Below are positions 50,322-59,121 of a stretch of DNA of 64,000 bases, piece by piece; within the stretch, counting starts at the first letter, position 1; the number at the start of each line of letters is the position of its first letter. The stretch is from F23-D06 sp963643165 (GTDB lineage Bacteria; Bacteroidota; Bacteroidia; Bacteroidales; WCHB1-69). The notes beneath the pieces were generated by a model that saw nothing but the letters and a program-made list of their open reading frames with translations, searched no databases and was not told the origin of the DNA. Both the position numbers and the translations under genes were made by a program. The DNA lies in contig CAVIJD010000004.1 of assembly GCA_963643165.1 (NCBI GenBank), positions 1-64,000 of the forward strand, read 5' to 3'.

Positions 50322-52451
50322 TTACTCTTCGTCTTTGTGTTCTTCTTCGTACTTCTTGATGATTTCGCCCTGAACATCAGCGGACACTTGCTGGTATTCG
50401 GCAAATCTCATGCTGTAAGAAGCACGGCCTGAGGTGATGGAACTCAGCGTGGTGGAGTACTTGTTCATCTCTGCCAACGGAATCTTGGCGTGGATAATCT
50501 GGAACGCACCTTCGTTGTCCATACCCATCATGATGCCGCGGCGTCCCTGAAGGTCGGTCATCACATCGCCCATACGGTCAGAGGGGACGAAAATGTCAAC
50601 ATCATAAATCGGCTCAAGAATCTTGGGGCCGGCGTTTTTGAAAGCCTCCTTGAAAGCGTTACGGCCGGCCAGTTTGAATGCCAACTCGTTGGAGTCAACG
50701 GGGTGCATTTTACCGTCGTAAATATTGACCACAATGTCACGTGCGTAGGAGCCGGTAAGCGGGCCTTCTTCCATCTTCTCCATAATACCCTTGAGAATTG
50801 CGGGCATAAAACGGGCATCGATAGCGCCGCCCACGATACAGTTGTTGTAGATCAGCTTGCCGCCCCAAGGAAGGTCGTAAGTTTCCGTAGCACGGATCGG
50901 GTATTTTGTCTGGGTAGGCATGCCGTCATAATAGGACTCGATCAGCATGTGAACCTCGCCGAACTGGCCAGAGCCGCCCGACTGTTTTTTGTGGCGGTAC
51001 ATAGCCTCAGCCGACTTCGTAATCGTTTCACGATAAGGAATCTTAGGAGCATAATATTCAACCTCAATCTTGTTGAGTTTCTCAATCATCCACTTCACGA
51101 TGTTGAGGTGTTGTTCGCCCTGACCAGAAATGATCATCTGTTTCAGCTCTTTCGACTGTTCCATCAGGAAAGTCGGGTCCGTTTTGCGGATTTCGTTGAG
51201 CACCTGACCGAGTTTTTCATCATCGGCGCTGTTTTTGGCTTTCACAGCCGTGCGGAATTTAGGATCCGGATAGACCGTAGGCTCGATAATGTCGTCGCCC
51301 TTAGCCACAATCGTCGTATTGGTCGGAGTGGATTTCAGTTTGATGGTAGCGACGATATCGCCGGCGACAGCCTTTTCGACTTCCACTCTATTCTTTCCGG
51401 CAAAGACAAGGAGCTGAGAGATTCTCTCCTTCGTGTTGGTGTTATTGTTCATCACATCGTCGGCCTTGCTGATAGTGCCGTCGCAGACTTTCATAAATGC
51501 GACTTCGCCGAGGTGTTGTTCAATCGTAGTCTTGAAGACAAATCCAACGAAAGGTTCAGCGGCGTTGAAAGCGTGTGCATTGCCGTTGGTGGCTTTCATA
51601 ATGCGGCCCTCGTCGGGTGTAGGGCAGTTCTTCACCACCAGGTCGAGCAGGCGGTCAATGCCTTGGTCTGTCTTGGCGGCTGCGCAGATCACCGGGAAAG
51701 TTCCGCGGTTAGCGATACCGAGTTTCAGGCCCTTCACCATATCTTCCTCTGACAGGGTGCCTTCCTCAAAGAACTTGTCCATAAGAGCCTCGTCGTTCTC
51801 TGCGGCGGCTTCAATCAAGGCATTGTGCATCTCTTCTGCCTTGTCTTGTTGGTCGGCGGGGATGTCTTCCACAATCATCTTGCCACCGTTGGCCGGGAAT
51901 TTGAGCATCTTCATCTGGAGGAGGTCAATCACAGCGTCGAATCCGACACCGGCATTGACGGGGTACTGCAACGGCATCACGCTGCCGCCGAAATACTCTT
52001 TGAGTTGGTGCATCGTTTCGTCAAAGTTGGCTTTCTCGTGGTCGAGTTGGTTGACGACAAACATCACGGGGACTTCCATAGCCTTCGTGCGGCGCCATTG
52101 GATCTCGGCACCCACGTCCACGCCATTCTGGGCATTGATTACCATCAAAGCCGTATCAACCACGCGCAGAGCGCCAATCGTTTCACCAATGAAATCATCA
52201 AAACCCGGACAATCAATCATATTGATCTTCGTGCCCTCAAATTCAGCATACATCACCGTGCTCTGTATCGACTGTTGTCTTTCCAGTTCCACGTCACGAT
52301 AGTCAGATATCGTATTCTTGTCTTCCACCGTTCCTCTTCTGCTGATGACGCCGCCATGGAACGCCATTGCCTCAGCCAAGGTCGTCTTACCTACACGGTT
52401 ACCGCCTATAAGGGCAATATTTCTGATCTCTTTTGTTTGATAGATTTTCAT
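50322..52451 (-). CDS. EF-G2-like elongation factor G paralog with degenerate GTPase switches
   Basis: This 709-residue protein has the five-domain EF-G layout. The P-loop is present (GGNRVGKT, residues 16-23), but the G2 'RGIT' segment is QQSIQ (Thr to Gln63) and G3 is DCPGFDDF in place of DTPGHVDF (catalytic His to Phe84). G4 is NQLD. Domain IV has the usual GGSGQFGEVHM-type loop, so ribosome binding looks kept. In Bacteroides a second EF-G (EF-G2) supports translation with little or no GTP hydrolysis and aids gut colonisation; this looks like that factor. The canonical fusA is not in the window. The promoter is at 52501-52508. Confidence 0.92.
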   Translation of the reverse strand: MKIYQTKEIRNIALIGGNRVGKTTLAEAMAFHGGVISRRGTVEDKNTISDYRDVELERQQSIQSTVMYAEFEGTKINMIDCPGFDDFIGETIGALRVVDTALMVINAQNGVDVGAEIQWRRTKAMEVPVMFVVNQLDHEKANFDETMHQLKEYFGGSVMPLQYPVNAGVGFDAVIDLLQMKMLKFPANGGKMIVEDIPADQQDKAEEMHNALIEAAAENDEALMDKFFEEGTLSEEDMVKGLKLGIANRGTFPVICAAAKTDQGIDRLLDLVVKNCPTPDEGRIMKATNGNAHAFNAAEPFVGFVFKTTIEQHLGEVAFMKVCDGTISKADDVMNNNTNTKERISQLLVFAGKNRVEVEKAVAGDIVATIKLKSTPTNTTIVAKGDDIIEPTVYPDPKFRTAVKAKNSADDEKLGQVLNEIRKTDPTFLMEQSKELKQMIISGQGEQHLNIVKWMIEKLNKIEVEYYAPKIPYRETITKSAEAMYRHKKQSGGSGQFGEVHMLIESYYDGMPTQTKYPIRATETYDLPWGGKLIYNNCIVGGAIDARFMPAILKGIMEKMEEGPLTGSYARDIVVNIYDGKMHPVDSNELAFKLAGRNAFKEAFKNAGPKILEPIYDVDIFVPSDRMGDVMTDLQGRRGIMMGMDNEGAFQIIHAKIPLAEMNKYSTTLSSITSGRASYSMRFAEYQQVSADVQGEIIKKYEEEHKDEE

Positions 52452-52500
52452 TATGAATTGATATTAGTTGAAATAATGATTATTATAATGTAAACGGCGG

Positions 52501-52508
52501 CAAATATA
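52501..52508 (-). promoter_or_regulatory. -7 promoter element for EF-G-like gene (TATATTTG on minus)
   Basis: CAAATATA on the plus strand reads TATATTTG on the minus strand, 49 bases before the EF-G-like ATG. Confidence 0.65.
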
Positions 52509-52579
52509 CACTTTTTTATAATAGTGCCATTGTCTCATGACGCACTTTTGCACATTTGAAGACAATGGTTTTCTTTTTG

Positions 52580-52587
52580 TACTTTTG
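52580..52587 (+). promoter_or_regulatory. -7 promoter element for nif3-like gene (TACTTTTG)
   Basis: TACTTTTG lies 24 bases before the ATG at 52612 and excludes the longer frame that begins at 52537. Confidence 0.65.
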
Positions 52588-52611
52588 CGGCAGTTTTTAA
52601 TATTCGGATTT

Positions 52612-53709
52612 ATGAAAATCAAAGAGGTTGTTTCCGTTCTGGAACGTAGATTCCCGCTCTGTCTGCAAGAAGACTTCGACAATTGCGGCGTGCAATGCGG
52701 CGATGTGCAACAAGAGGTGACAGGCGTGCTGGTCTGTTTCGAGTTTTCAACGAAGGTTCTGGACGAGGCATTGGCCATGAACGCGAACCTCGTCATCGCT
52801 CACCATCCGCTGATGCTCAAACGCGGCATCTGCAAGATTGAGCCAACCAACACCGTGGGCGCAATCCTTTGCAAAGCTATGGCTAACCACCTGACACTCT
52901 ACTCTATGCACACCAACATCGACAGTGCCGAGGGCGGCGGCAACGATGCTTTCGCTGAAAGGCTGGGGCTCTGCAACATCTCCGTACTCGTTCCGGCGAC
53001 CGGACTGTACCGCAAAGTCGTGACTTTTGTACCGCAAAGCCATACCGCCCGCCTGAAAGACGCCTTGGCAGAGATCGGCTGTGGCATTCAAGGGAACTAT
53101 GACCGCTGCAGTTACCGGATGCAAGGCACCGGCAACTTCCGCCCCCTGCCCGACGCAAACCCTTTTGTGGGTGAACCGCTCCGTGAAGAGGAGGTCGCAG
53201 AAGACCGGCTGGAAATGATTTTCCCCGCCAACCTTCAGAAAAAGGTTATCGCTACCATTTACGAGACACACCCCTACGAAGAGCCCGCCTTCGACATACT
53301 CAAGCTGGAAAACCCGGACCGGAAAAATGGCCTCGGACGCACAGGATATTTGCCAGAACCCATGGGAACAACTGATTTTCTGCACTATGTGAAAGAAAAG
53401 ATGAATCTCCAAGTTGTTCGCTGGTACGGAGCGCCCGATCAAACCATCCGGAAAGTGGCGGTCTGCGGCGGCGGCGGGGCTTCGTTTATCGAACAGGCTG
53501 CGGCTGCCGGCGCCGACGCCTACGTCACCGGCGACGTCAAGTACCACGACTTCTTCCGGGCCAATGGCAAGATGCTCATCGCCGACATCGGACACTATGA
53601 AGGAGAGTTTTTTATCAAAGAAATTATACACAAAGCATTAAACGAAAATTTTAGTACCTTTGCCGTCGCCATTTCCAAATTGGACACATTAGAAATACAG
53701 TATATATAA
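52612..53709 (+). CDS. Nif3-like dinuclear metal-centre protein (DUF34)
   Basis: This 365-residue protein has the two Nif3/YbgI halves. Metal-binding residues are visible in the N-terminal part (VIAHHPLMLK, YSMHTNIDSAEGGGNDA) and the C-terminal part (GDVKYHDFF, DIGHYEGEF). A CutA-like insert between them (about 130-230; KKVIATIYETHPYEEPAFDI) is common in the long form. The family is probably a metal-dependent hydrolase, but its substrate is not settled. It is followed 29 bases later by a Zn-ribbon protein gene, a pairing seen in many bacteria. Confidence 0.92.
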   Translation: MKIKEVVSVLERRFPLCLQEDFDNCGVQCGDVQQEVTGVLVCFEFSTKVLDEALAMNANLVIAHHPLMLKRGICKIEPTNTVGAILCKAMANHLTLYSMHTNIDSAEGGGNDAFAERLGLCNISVLVPATGLYRKVVTFVPQSHTARLKDALAEIGCGIQGNYDRCSYRMQGTGNFRPLPDANPFVGEPLREEEVAEDRLEMIFPANLQKKVIATIYETHPYEEPAFDILKLENPDRKNGLGRTGYLPEPMGTTDFLHYVKEKMNLQVVRWYGAPDQTIRKVAVCGGGGASFIEQAAAAGADAYVTGDVKYHDFFRANGKMLIADIGHYEGEFFIKEIIHKALNENFSTFAVAISKLDTLEIQYI

Positions 53710-53738
53710 CTAATTGATAATTAAGTAATTGCAATAAT

Positions 53739-54644
53739 ATGCCGACAAAAAAAGCTGTGCCGAGCGAAGCATCTGAAAACGTAGAAACGACCCCTACTGC
53801 TACCATTCTTGAAGAAGAAGTTACGATTGAGAAAACGTCAGACGGTGTCATAGAGGTCAAAAAGCATGAGGTGGCGCAAGGTCATTCCGAGGAGATTTCC
53901 ATTGAGCAGAAGCTTCTCTCCTTGTATAATCTTCAGCAGATCTGTTCAAAGATTGACGACATCCGGATGATTCGCGGCGAACTTCCCGAGGAGATTCGCG
54001 ACAATGAGGACGAGTGCGAGGGCAAACGCACGCGCATCCGCAAATTTGAGGATGAGATTGAGAATTTGAAGTTGAAGATTGCGGCCGAGAACACCAAGAA
54101 AGAGGAAGCTGCCGCCTCCATCAAGAAGTATGAAGAGCAGCAGAACAACGTCCGCAACAACCGCGAGTACGAAACGCTCAGCAAGGAGATTGAATACCAG
54201 AACCTTGAGATGCAGGTTTCGGACAAGCACAAAGCAAAGTACGAGGCTGAGATTGCCGACAAGGAAAAGGCCATTGTTGACACCAAAGCCAAACTCGAAG
54301 AGTTGGAGGATATTCTCGGACAGAAGAAGTCAGAGTTGGAGGTCATCGTAGCCGACACGGAGAAAGAGGAGCAGGAGCTGCTCGAGCAGGCCGAAACGCT
54401 GAAAGCCAAAGTTGACCAGCGTTTGCTGAATGCCTTTGAAAGAATTCGGAAGAGCGCGCACAACGGTCTGGCCATCGTGAAAATCGAGCGTGACGCTTGC
54501 GGCGGTTGCTTCAGCAAGATTCCACCCCAACGTCAGTTGGACATCGCCTTGCACAAGAAGATCATCGTATGCGAAGCCTGCGGCCGTATCTTCATCGACG
54601 ACAAACTCGTCAACAGCCAGAACGAACCCGTTTTAGCCGAATAA
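53739..54644 (+). CDS. Coiled-coil Zn-ribbon protein (CT398-like)
   Basis: This 301-residue protein has a disordered N-terminus, a long coiled coil (about 55-235, rich in Glu and Lys) and a C-terminal C4 zinc ribbon (CGGC...CEACG, from about 253). CT398-type proteins have this hairpin-plus-ribbon form and are suggested to touch nucleic acids, RNA polymerase or secretion parts. The function is unproven. It is co-transcribed with the Nif3-like gene. Confidence 0.9.
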   Translation: MPTKKAVPSEASENVETTPTATILEEEVTIEKTSDGVIEVKKHEVAQGHSEEISIEQKLLSLYNLQQICSKIDDIRMIRGELPEEIRDNEDECEGKRTRIRKFEDEIENLKLKIAAENTKKEEAAASIKKYEEQQNNVRNNREYETLSKEIEYQNLEMQVSDKHKAKYEAEIADKEKAIVDTKAKLEELEDILGQKKSELEVIVADTEKEEQELLEQAETLKAKVDQRLLNAFERIRKSAHNGLAIVKIERDACGGCFSKIPPQRQLDIALHKKIIVCEACGRIFIDDKLVNSQNEPVLAE

Positions 54645-54660
54645 AACGGCATACTGATAA

Positions 54661-54695
54661 AAAAAGGAGTCCCGCCATTGGTAGGACTCCTTTTT
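54661..54695. terminator. Bidirectional terminator
   Basis: AAAAAGGAGTCC (54661-54672) pairs with GGACTCCTTTTT (54684-54695), between the Zn-ribbon gene and the convergent GreA/B gene. Confidence 0.85.
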
Positions 54696-54696
54696 T

Positions 54697-55194
54697 CTAT
54701 TGTACCGAAACAATTTTCACCTTTTTGCTGCCCGACGGAAGCACAACCTCAAAGTTGTCGCCTTTCTTCTTCCCCATCATGGCTTTTGCAAGCGGTGAAG
54801 TGAAAGGGATTTTCTGTCGGTTGCCGTTTGCCTCATCGACCCCGGTGATTTGGACAATCATCTCCACATCCTCCATCAGCACAGTGGCTGTCGTTCCGAA
54901 AGCAATCTCGGGATTTTTAGACTTTTTAGGCACATTCACCACCTGCGCACTCTTGATTCGGCCCTCCAACAGTTCCAACTTGGCGTTGATGAAGTTGCGC
55001 ATAACCCTGCCGTCTGCCTCCTGTCCACTCTCCTTGATGCTTTCGCGCTCGTCCAACAACGCTTTCCGTTCTGCAAGCAGCAGATCAAATCCCTCCTGCG
55101 TAACATAATTGGCCACACCTGGCGGAAGATATGCTCTCGGCGGCACCATTGGCACCTCCTCCTGGTCGCCCTCTTTGACAAAACCTCTGCTCAT
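54697..55194 (-). CDS. GreA/GreB-family transcription elongation factor
   Basis: This 165-residue protein has a short N-terminal extension (MSRGFVKEGDQEEVPMVPPRA) typical of Bacteroidota GreB-like factors. A coiled-coil region follows (about 30-85), then the FKBP-like C-terminal domain (FGTTATVLMEDVEM, IPFTSPLAKAMMGKKKGD). Gre factors enter the RNA polymerase secondary channel and trigger cleavage of backtracked RNA. It lies 12 bases after the acidic protein gene. Confidence 0.9.
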   Translation of the reverse strand: MSRGFVKEGDQEEVPMVPPRAYLPPGVANYVTQEGFDLLLAERKALLDERESIKESGQEADGRVMRNFINAKLELLEGRIKSAQVVNVPKKSKNPEIAFGTTATVLMEDVEMIVQITGVDEANGNRQKIPFTSPLAKAMMGKKKGDNFEVVLPSGSKKVKIVSVQ

Positions 55195-55206
55195 CTCTCC
55201 ACTGTC

Positions 55207-56295
55207 TTACATAAACTTGCGTCTCAACAAATCGCACAAAGAAAGATATGCGGTAGAGGCGGAGTCCCAAAAGTATTTTTTCTTCAGCGTCTCAAGTTTG
55301 TCAAAAGCCTCTTCCCTATTGGTGCATTGGTTCAGTTGCTGAATAGCCGCGCTGAACTCTTCGCCCCGATTGTTGAACAGTTCCTTAATAAAGGTGAATT
55401 TCTCATTTATGGATATGGCTTTTGTCAAATCTCCCACCTTGGCATGCTGGTACTGAAATCCGAGCGAGCGGTCCTCTTTGCGTTCCATGAAAAGGTCGTT
55501 GAGCGAGCGCGGCTTGGCGGTTTGTTCCGGGCGCGCTGTCGGCTGTTCTGCCTTTTTCGGCTCAAAGCGTTGCGGCACAAACTGCAGCAAGTCGTCCTCG
55601 TCATCGACCATCAACGGCTCGGGCGTGATTACCTCATCGGGTTTGGCAGGCGCTTGGGGTGTTTCAGGGCGGTACGACTGCGAAAACAGCTCTGCCACAT
55701 CGTCTTGGTCTGCCCCAAAGTCCAATTCCGGAATCGGGTCGGACTTCGCGGTGGACCGGTCAACAGTCGGCTCAACAGTCGGCTGATGGGCAGGCTCAGG
55801 CTGCTCCTTTTGGGGCTCTGGCTCCTGAGCTTCCTCCATTTGCGGTGCTTCCGGCGCTAATTCAACCTCAATTCCCTTTGCTTCTTCCTCCTTTTCAGGG
55901 ATGGCAACTTTCTGCGTCTCCACTGGTTTCACCACTTCCTCCACCGGAATCTCCTCGGGTTTTGGTGCCGGATCTTCCTCCAGTTCCTCCTCGGGTTCCA
56001 TCTCGTCAGACGGCGCAGGAATTGACTGTGTATAAGAGTCGTGCTCAGTGTCGAAGAAGAGGTCAACGTCATCATCTATGCCTTGAAAGACGGTGTAATC
56101 GGCCTGCTGGGGCTGTTGTTTTTCAACCTGTTGTACCTTATTCTCTTCCACCGCTATCGTTTGCATCGCAACATAGAGTTCCCTGACTCTGCTGAGAAGA
56201 ATATCCTTTTCCAACAGAGGCATTCCGCAGGGCTCTTTTAATATAACATATAGACTATCAATTATTTCATTAAACTGTTTGAAAGAATTTTTCAT
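55207..56295 (-). CDS. Conserved acidic, proline-rich protein of unknown function
   Basis: This 362-residue protein has a helical N-terminus (about 1-55; FKQFNEIIDSLYVILKEP), a low-complexity Glu/Pro/Gln-rich middle (about 55-260), and a folded-looking C-terminal domain (about 265-362; RSLNDLFMERKEDRSLGFQ, ISINEKFTFIKELFNNRG, then AFDKLETLKKKYFWD). The C-terminal pattern is conserved in Bacteroidota proteins of unknown function. There is no signal peptide or TM helix. It is co-transcribed with the GreA/B gene. Confidence 0.75.
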   Translation of the reverse strand: MKNSFKQFNEIIDSLYVILKEPCGMPLLEKDILLSRVRELYVAMQTIAVEENKVQQVEKQQPQQADYTVFQGIDDDVDLFFDTEHDSYTQSIPAPSDEMEPEEELEEDPAPKPEEIPVEEVVKPVETQKVAIPEKEEEAKGIEVELAPEAPQMEEAQEPEPQKEQPEPAHQPTVEPTVDRSTAKSDPIPELDFGADQDDVAELFSQSYRPETPQAPAKPDEVITPEPLMVDDEDDLLQFVPQRFEPKKAEQPTARPEQTAKPRSLNDLFMERKEDRSLGFQYQHAKVGDLTKAISINEKFTFIKELFNNRGEEFSAAIQQLNQCTNREEAFDKLETLKKKYFWDSASTAYLSLCDLLRRKFM

Positions 56296-56335
56296 TTTAT
56301 GAGAATTTAAGGTTCTTTTAGAAGATAAATAGTTT

Positions 56336-56366
56336 TACCTTTGCCGCCAAAAAGAGGACAAAAATA
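56336..56366. promoter_or_regulatory. Face-to-face promoter elements (tdk and acidic-protein operon)
   Basis: TACCTTTG (56336-56343) points right towards tdk. CAAAAATA (56359-56366) reads TATTTTTG on the minus strand and points left towards the acidic-protein operon. Each transcript would start almost opposite the other and cross its partner's -7 element, so the two promoters should interfere. Confidence 0.55.
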
Positions 56367-56392
56367 CAAAATTCTTTTATCGGCGTGCTAAA

Positions 56393-56980
56393 ATGTTTTT
56401 AGAAAATAAATCGAGCAAGAGCAGCAAAAAAGGGTGGATTGAGGTCATTTGCGGGTCAATGTTTTCGGGCAAAACGGAGGAATTGCTCCGCAGGATTCGT
56501 CGTGCCGAGTTTGCGCACCAGAACATCGAGCTGTTCAAGCCGGCCATCGACACCCGTTATGACGAGAAGGAGGTGGTTTCGCACAATGACAATTCGCGGA
56601 TTTCCACACCCGTCCACAACTCGTCGGAGATTTTGCTCTACGTCAACATGGAGACAGTTGAGGTTGTCGCCATCGACGAGGTTCAATTTTTCGACGACGG
56701 GATTGTCGCCGTCTGCACCGCGCTTGCCAACGCCGGCGTCAGGGTTATTGTCAGCGGACTTGACATGGACTATCTGGGCAATCCTTTCGGACCCATGCCC
56801 AAGTTGATGGCCGTGGCGGAATATGTGAGCAAGCAGCACGCCATTTGTGTCCGTTGCGGCGACCTTGCCCACCATTCGCACAGGATTGTCGCATCCGAAG
56901 AGCAGTTGTTGCTCGGCGAGAAAGAGTCGTACGAGCCCTTGTGCCGCCGTTGCTTCAATGAGGCGTTAAAAAAAGTGTAG
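56393..56980 (+). CDS. tdk: Thymidine kinase (type II)
   Basis: This 195-residue protein has P-loop GSMFSGKT (residues 21-28) near the N-terminus, the DEVQFF motif (Walker B-like, with catalytic Glu), the lasso segment ending near FGPMPKLM, and a zinc site with CVRC and CRRC. It phosphorylates thymidine in pyrimidine salvage. It is divergent from the acidic-protein operon and close to pta. Confidence 0.95.
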   Translation: MFLENKSSKSSKKGWIEVICGSMFSGKTEELLRRIRRAEFAHQNIELFKPAIDTRYDEKEVVSHNDNSRISTPVHNSSEILLYVNMETVEVVAIDEVQFFDDGIVAVCTALANAGVRVIVSGLDMDYLGNPFGPMPKLMAVAEYVSKQHAICVRCGDLAHHSHRIVASEEQLLLGEKESYEPLCRRCFNEALKKV

Positions 56981-57045
56981 GCAACGGGGCTGCAGATGTT
57001 TGTTTTGCAATCGTTATTCTCAATTATAAACTAAAATTTGGAACT

Positions 57046-58053
57046 ATGAATTTAATAGACAGTATCAAAGCGAAAGCAGTAAAGGCCAACAAGACGATAG
57101 TGTTGGCTGAAGGCGAAGAGGAAAGAACGCTGAAAGCCGCAGACATCATCCTTGAGAAAGGCTACGCCGGCATCATCCTGTTAGGAAACAAAGCCAAGAT
57201 TGCGGAAGAGGCCACAGCATTCGGGCTGAAGAACATCGGCAAGGCCGAGATCATCGACCCGAAAGACAACCCGCGCAAGGAGCACTATGCCGAGATGCTC
57301 TGCGAGATCAGGAAGAAAAAAGGCATGACCATCGAAGAGGCGCGCACGCTGGTAGAGGACCCGCTTTACCTGGGCACCTTGCTGATCAAGAACGGCGATG
57401 CGGACGGCGAGGTCACGGGTGCACAACATGCCACGGGTGACGTGCTGCGTCCCGCATTCCAGATCATCAAAACCATGCCCGGCATCTCTGTGGTGTCTGG
57501 AGCCTTTATCATGAGTTTCCCCGACAAGAAATGGGGTGACGACGGCATCATGGTTTTTGCCGACTGTGCGGCTGACCCCAACACAGACGAGGACAAACTC
57601 GCCCAGATTGCTGTTGTCACGGCGCAAACTGCCCGCACCATTGCCGGCATCGAGCCGCGCGTGGCCATGTTGAGCTTCTCCACCAAAGGCTCAGCCAAGC
57701 ATGAGTTAGTGGACAAAGTGGTCAATGCCACCCGCAAAGCCAAAGAGATGGCCCCCGACCTGCTGATTGACGGCGACTTGCAAGCCGATGCCGCCATCAT
57801 TCCCGAAGTGGCCGCCAAGAAAGCCCCGGGCAGCCCCGTGGCCGGCAAAGCCAACGTTTTGGTATTCCCGTCGCTCGAGGTCGGCAACATCGCGTACAAA
57901 CTGGTACAGCGCATGGCCGGCGCCGACGCTGTTGGCCCCATCATGCAAGGCATGGCCGCTCCCATCAACGACCTTTCGCGCGGTTGCTCCGTTGAAGACA
58001 TCGTCAGCCTGGTTGCCATAACCGCTTGTCAGGCCGCCGGCATGAAAGCATAA
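57046..58053 (+). CDS. pta: Phosphate acetyltransferase
   Basis: This 335-residue, single-domain PTA enzyme begins NLIDSIKAKAVKANKTIVLAEGEEERTLKAA. It contains DADGEVTGAQHATGDVLRP, GIEPRVAMLSFSTKGSA, then DLLIDGDLQADAAIIP and MAAPINDLSRGCSVEDIV. It converts acetyl-CoA and phosphate to acetyl phosphate. No acetate kinase gene lies beside it in the window. A strong terminator follows. Confidence 0.95.
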   Translation: MNLIDSIKAKAVKANKTIVLAEGEEERTLKAADIILEKGYAGIILLGNKAKIAEEATAFGLKNIGKAEIIDPKDNPRKEHYAEMLCEIRKKKGMTIEEARTLVEDPLYLGTLLIKNGDADGEVTGAQHATGDVLRPAFQIIKTMPGISVVSGAFIMSFPDKKWGDDGIMVFADCAADPNTDEDKLAQIAVVTAQTARTIAGIEPRVAMLSFSTKGSAKHELVDKVVNATRKAKEMAPDLLIDGDLQADAAIIPEVAAKKAPGSPVAGKANVLVFPSLEVGNIAYKLVQRMAGADAVGPIMQGMAAPINDLSRGCSVEDIVSLVAITACQAAGMKA

Positions 58054-58070
58054 CCCCAACTATCACCAAC

Positions 58071-58106
58071 AAAAAACGGCAACCGCACAGCGGTTGCCGT
58101 TTTTTT
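58071..58106. terminator. Bidirectional terminator, pta / gcvH
   Basis: ACGGCAACCG pairs with CGGTTGCCGT around CACAG, with A residues before and T residues after. Confidence 0.85.
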
Positions 58107-58122
58107 GTAATCCGAAACCAGA

Positions 58123-58500
58123 CTATCCAATCAGTTGCTGATAAGCGGCTGCGTCAAGCAGACCATCAACTTGAGACGGTTCAGAGACTTTCACTTTCAC
58201 AATCCAGCCCTCACCGTACGGGTCGCTGTTGACCAGTGCCGGGTTGGCTTCCAGAGCCTCATTGAACTCTACAACCTCACCTGCCACAGGCAACATAAGG
58301 TCAGAAACAGTTTTCACGGCCTCAATTGTGCCGAACACTTCATTCTGATCAAGCGTCTCACCTACGGATGTGATGTCAAGGAATACGATGTCGCCCAATT
58401 CGTTGGCAGCGTATGCCGTGATGCCGACATAAGCAAATTCACCGTCCATTTTCAACCATTCATGGTCGTTGGAATACTTCAAATTCTCAGGAATATTCAT
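58123..58500 (-). CDS. gcvH: Glycine cleavage system H protein
   Basis: This 125-residue carrier protein has lipoyl-attachment Lys63 in GTIEAVKTVSD. Other features match: HEWLKMDGEFAYVGITAYAANELGDIVF and the late NSDPYGEGWIVKVKV. It shuttles the aminomethyl group between GcvP and GcvT. It is the last gene of a pyrH-2TM-frr-gcvH run, an unusual home for it; gcvP lies alone at 18818-21670. Confidence 0.95.
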   Translation of the reverse strand: MNIPENLKYSNDHEWLKMDGEFAYVGITAYAANELGDIVFLDITSVGETLDQNEVFGTIEAVKTVSDLMLPVAGEVVEFNEALEANPALVNSDPYGEGWIVKVKVSEPSQVDGLLDAAAYQQLIG

Positions 58501-58539
58501 ACTGTTAGTTTTATTGATTTATGAAAAAATAAGTGATTT

Positions 58540-59097
58540 CTACACGGTCATAATTTCTTTCTCTTTGGCCTCCATAATCTTGTCCACCTTGGCGATAGCC
58601 TCGTCTGTGGCCTTCTGGATGTCGGCTTCAAGTTTCTTGACGGCATCTTCTTCCACACCATCGTCTTTGAGTTTCTTGGCCTCATCGTTGGCATTGCGGC
58701 GGATATTGCGGATGGAGACTTTCGTTTGTTCAGCCTCCTGTTTTGCCTTCTTCACCAATTCCTTGCGTCGCTCTTCGGTAGGAGTAGGCACCACCAGACG
58801 GATAAATTCGCCGTTGTTTTGAGGTGTAAGTCCTAAATTGGCCGCCAAAATAGCCTTCTCAATAACCGGCAGCATGTTTCTTTCCCACGGTTGGATTACA
58901 ATCTGATGTGCATCCGGTGTGTTGATGTTGGCCACCTGTTCAACCGGCGTAAGATTTCCGTAATAGTCAACTTTCAGTCCCTCAAGCATTTGAGGAGAAG
59001 CCTTTCCGGCCCGTATTTTCTGTAAATCCTTGTCAAAAAACGACACGGTAGCATTCATGCTCTCCTTCGCTGTTTTCAGGCAACTTTGTGTATCCAT
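58540..59097 (-). CDS. frr: Ribosome recycling factor
   Basis: This 185-residue protein has the classic N-terminal helix (DLQKIRAGKASPQMLEGLKVDYYG), domain II (TPVEQVANINTPDAHQIVIQPW) and C-terminal helices (RRNANDEAKKLKDDGVEEDAVKKLE). It works with EF-G to split ribosomes after termination. It is in the pyrH operon, as in many bacteria, but separated by a small membrane protein gene. Confidence 0.96.
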   Translation of the reverse strand: MDTQSCLKTAKESMNATVSFFDKDLQKIRAGKASPQMLEGLKVDYYGNLTPVEQVANINTPDAHQIVIQPWERNMLPVIEKAILAANLGLTPQNNGEFIRLVVPTPTEERRKELVKKAKQEAEQTKVSIRNIRRNANDEAKKLKDDGVEEDAVKKLEADIQKATDEAIAKVDKIMEAKEKEIMTV

Positions 59098-59121
59098 ATT
59101 CTAAAATGTTCTTTTATGAGT

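Noticed and set aside
50490..51752. Plus-strand open frame (420 codons) opposite the EF-G-like gene
   Set aside because: Shadow of the EF-G frame; product has no domain pattern.
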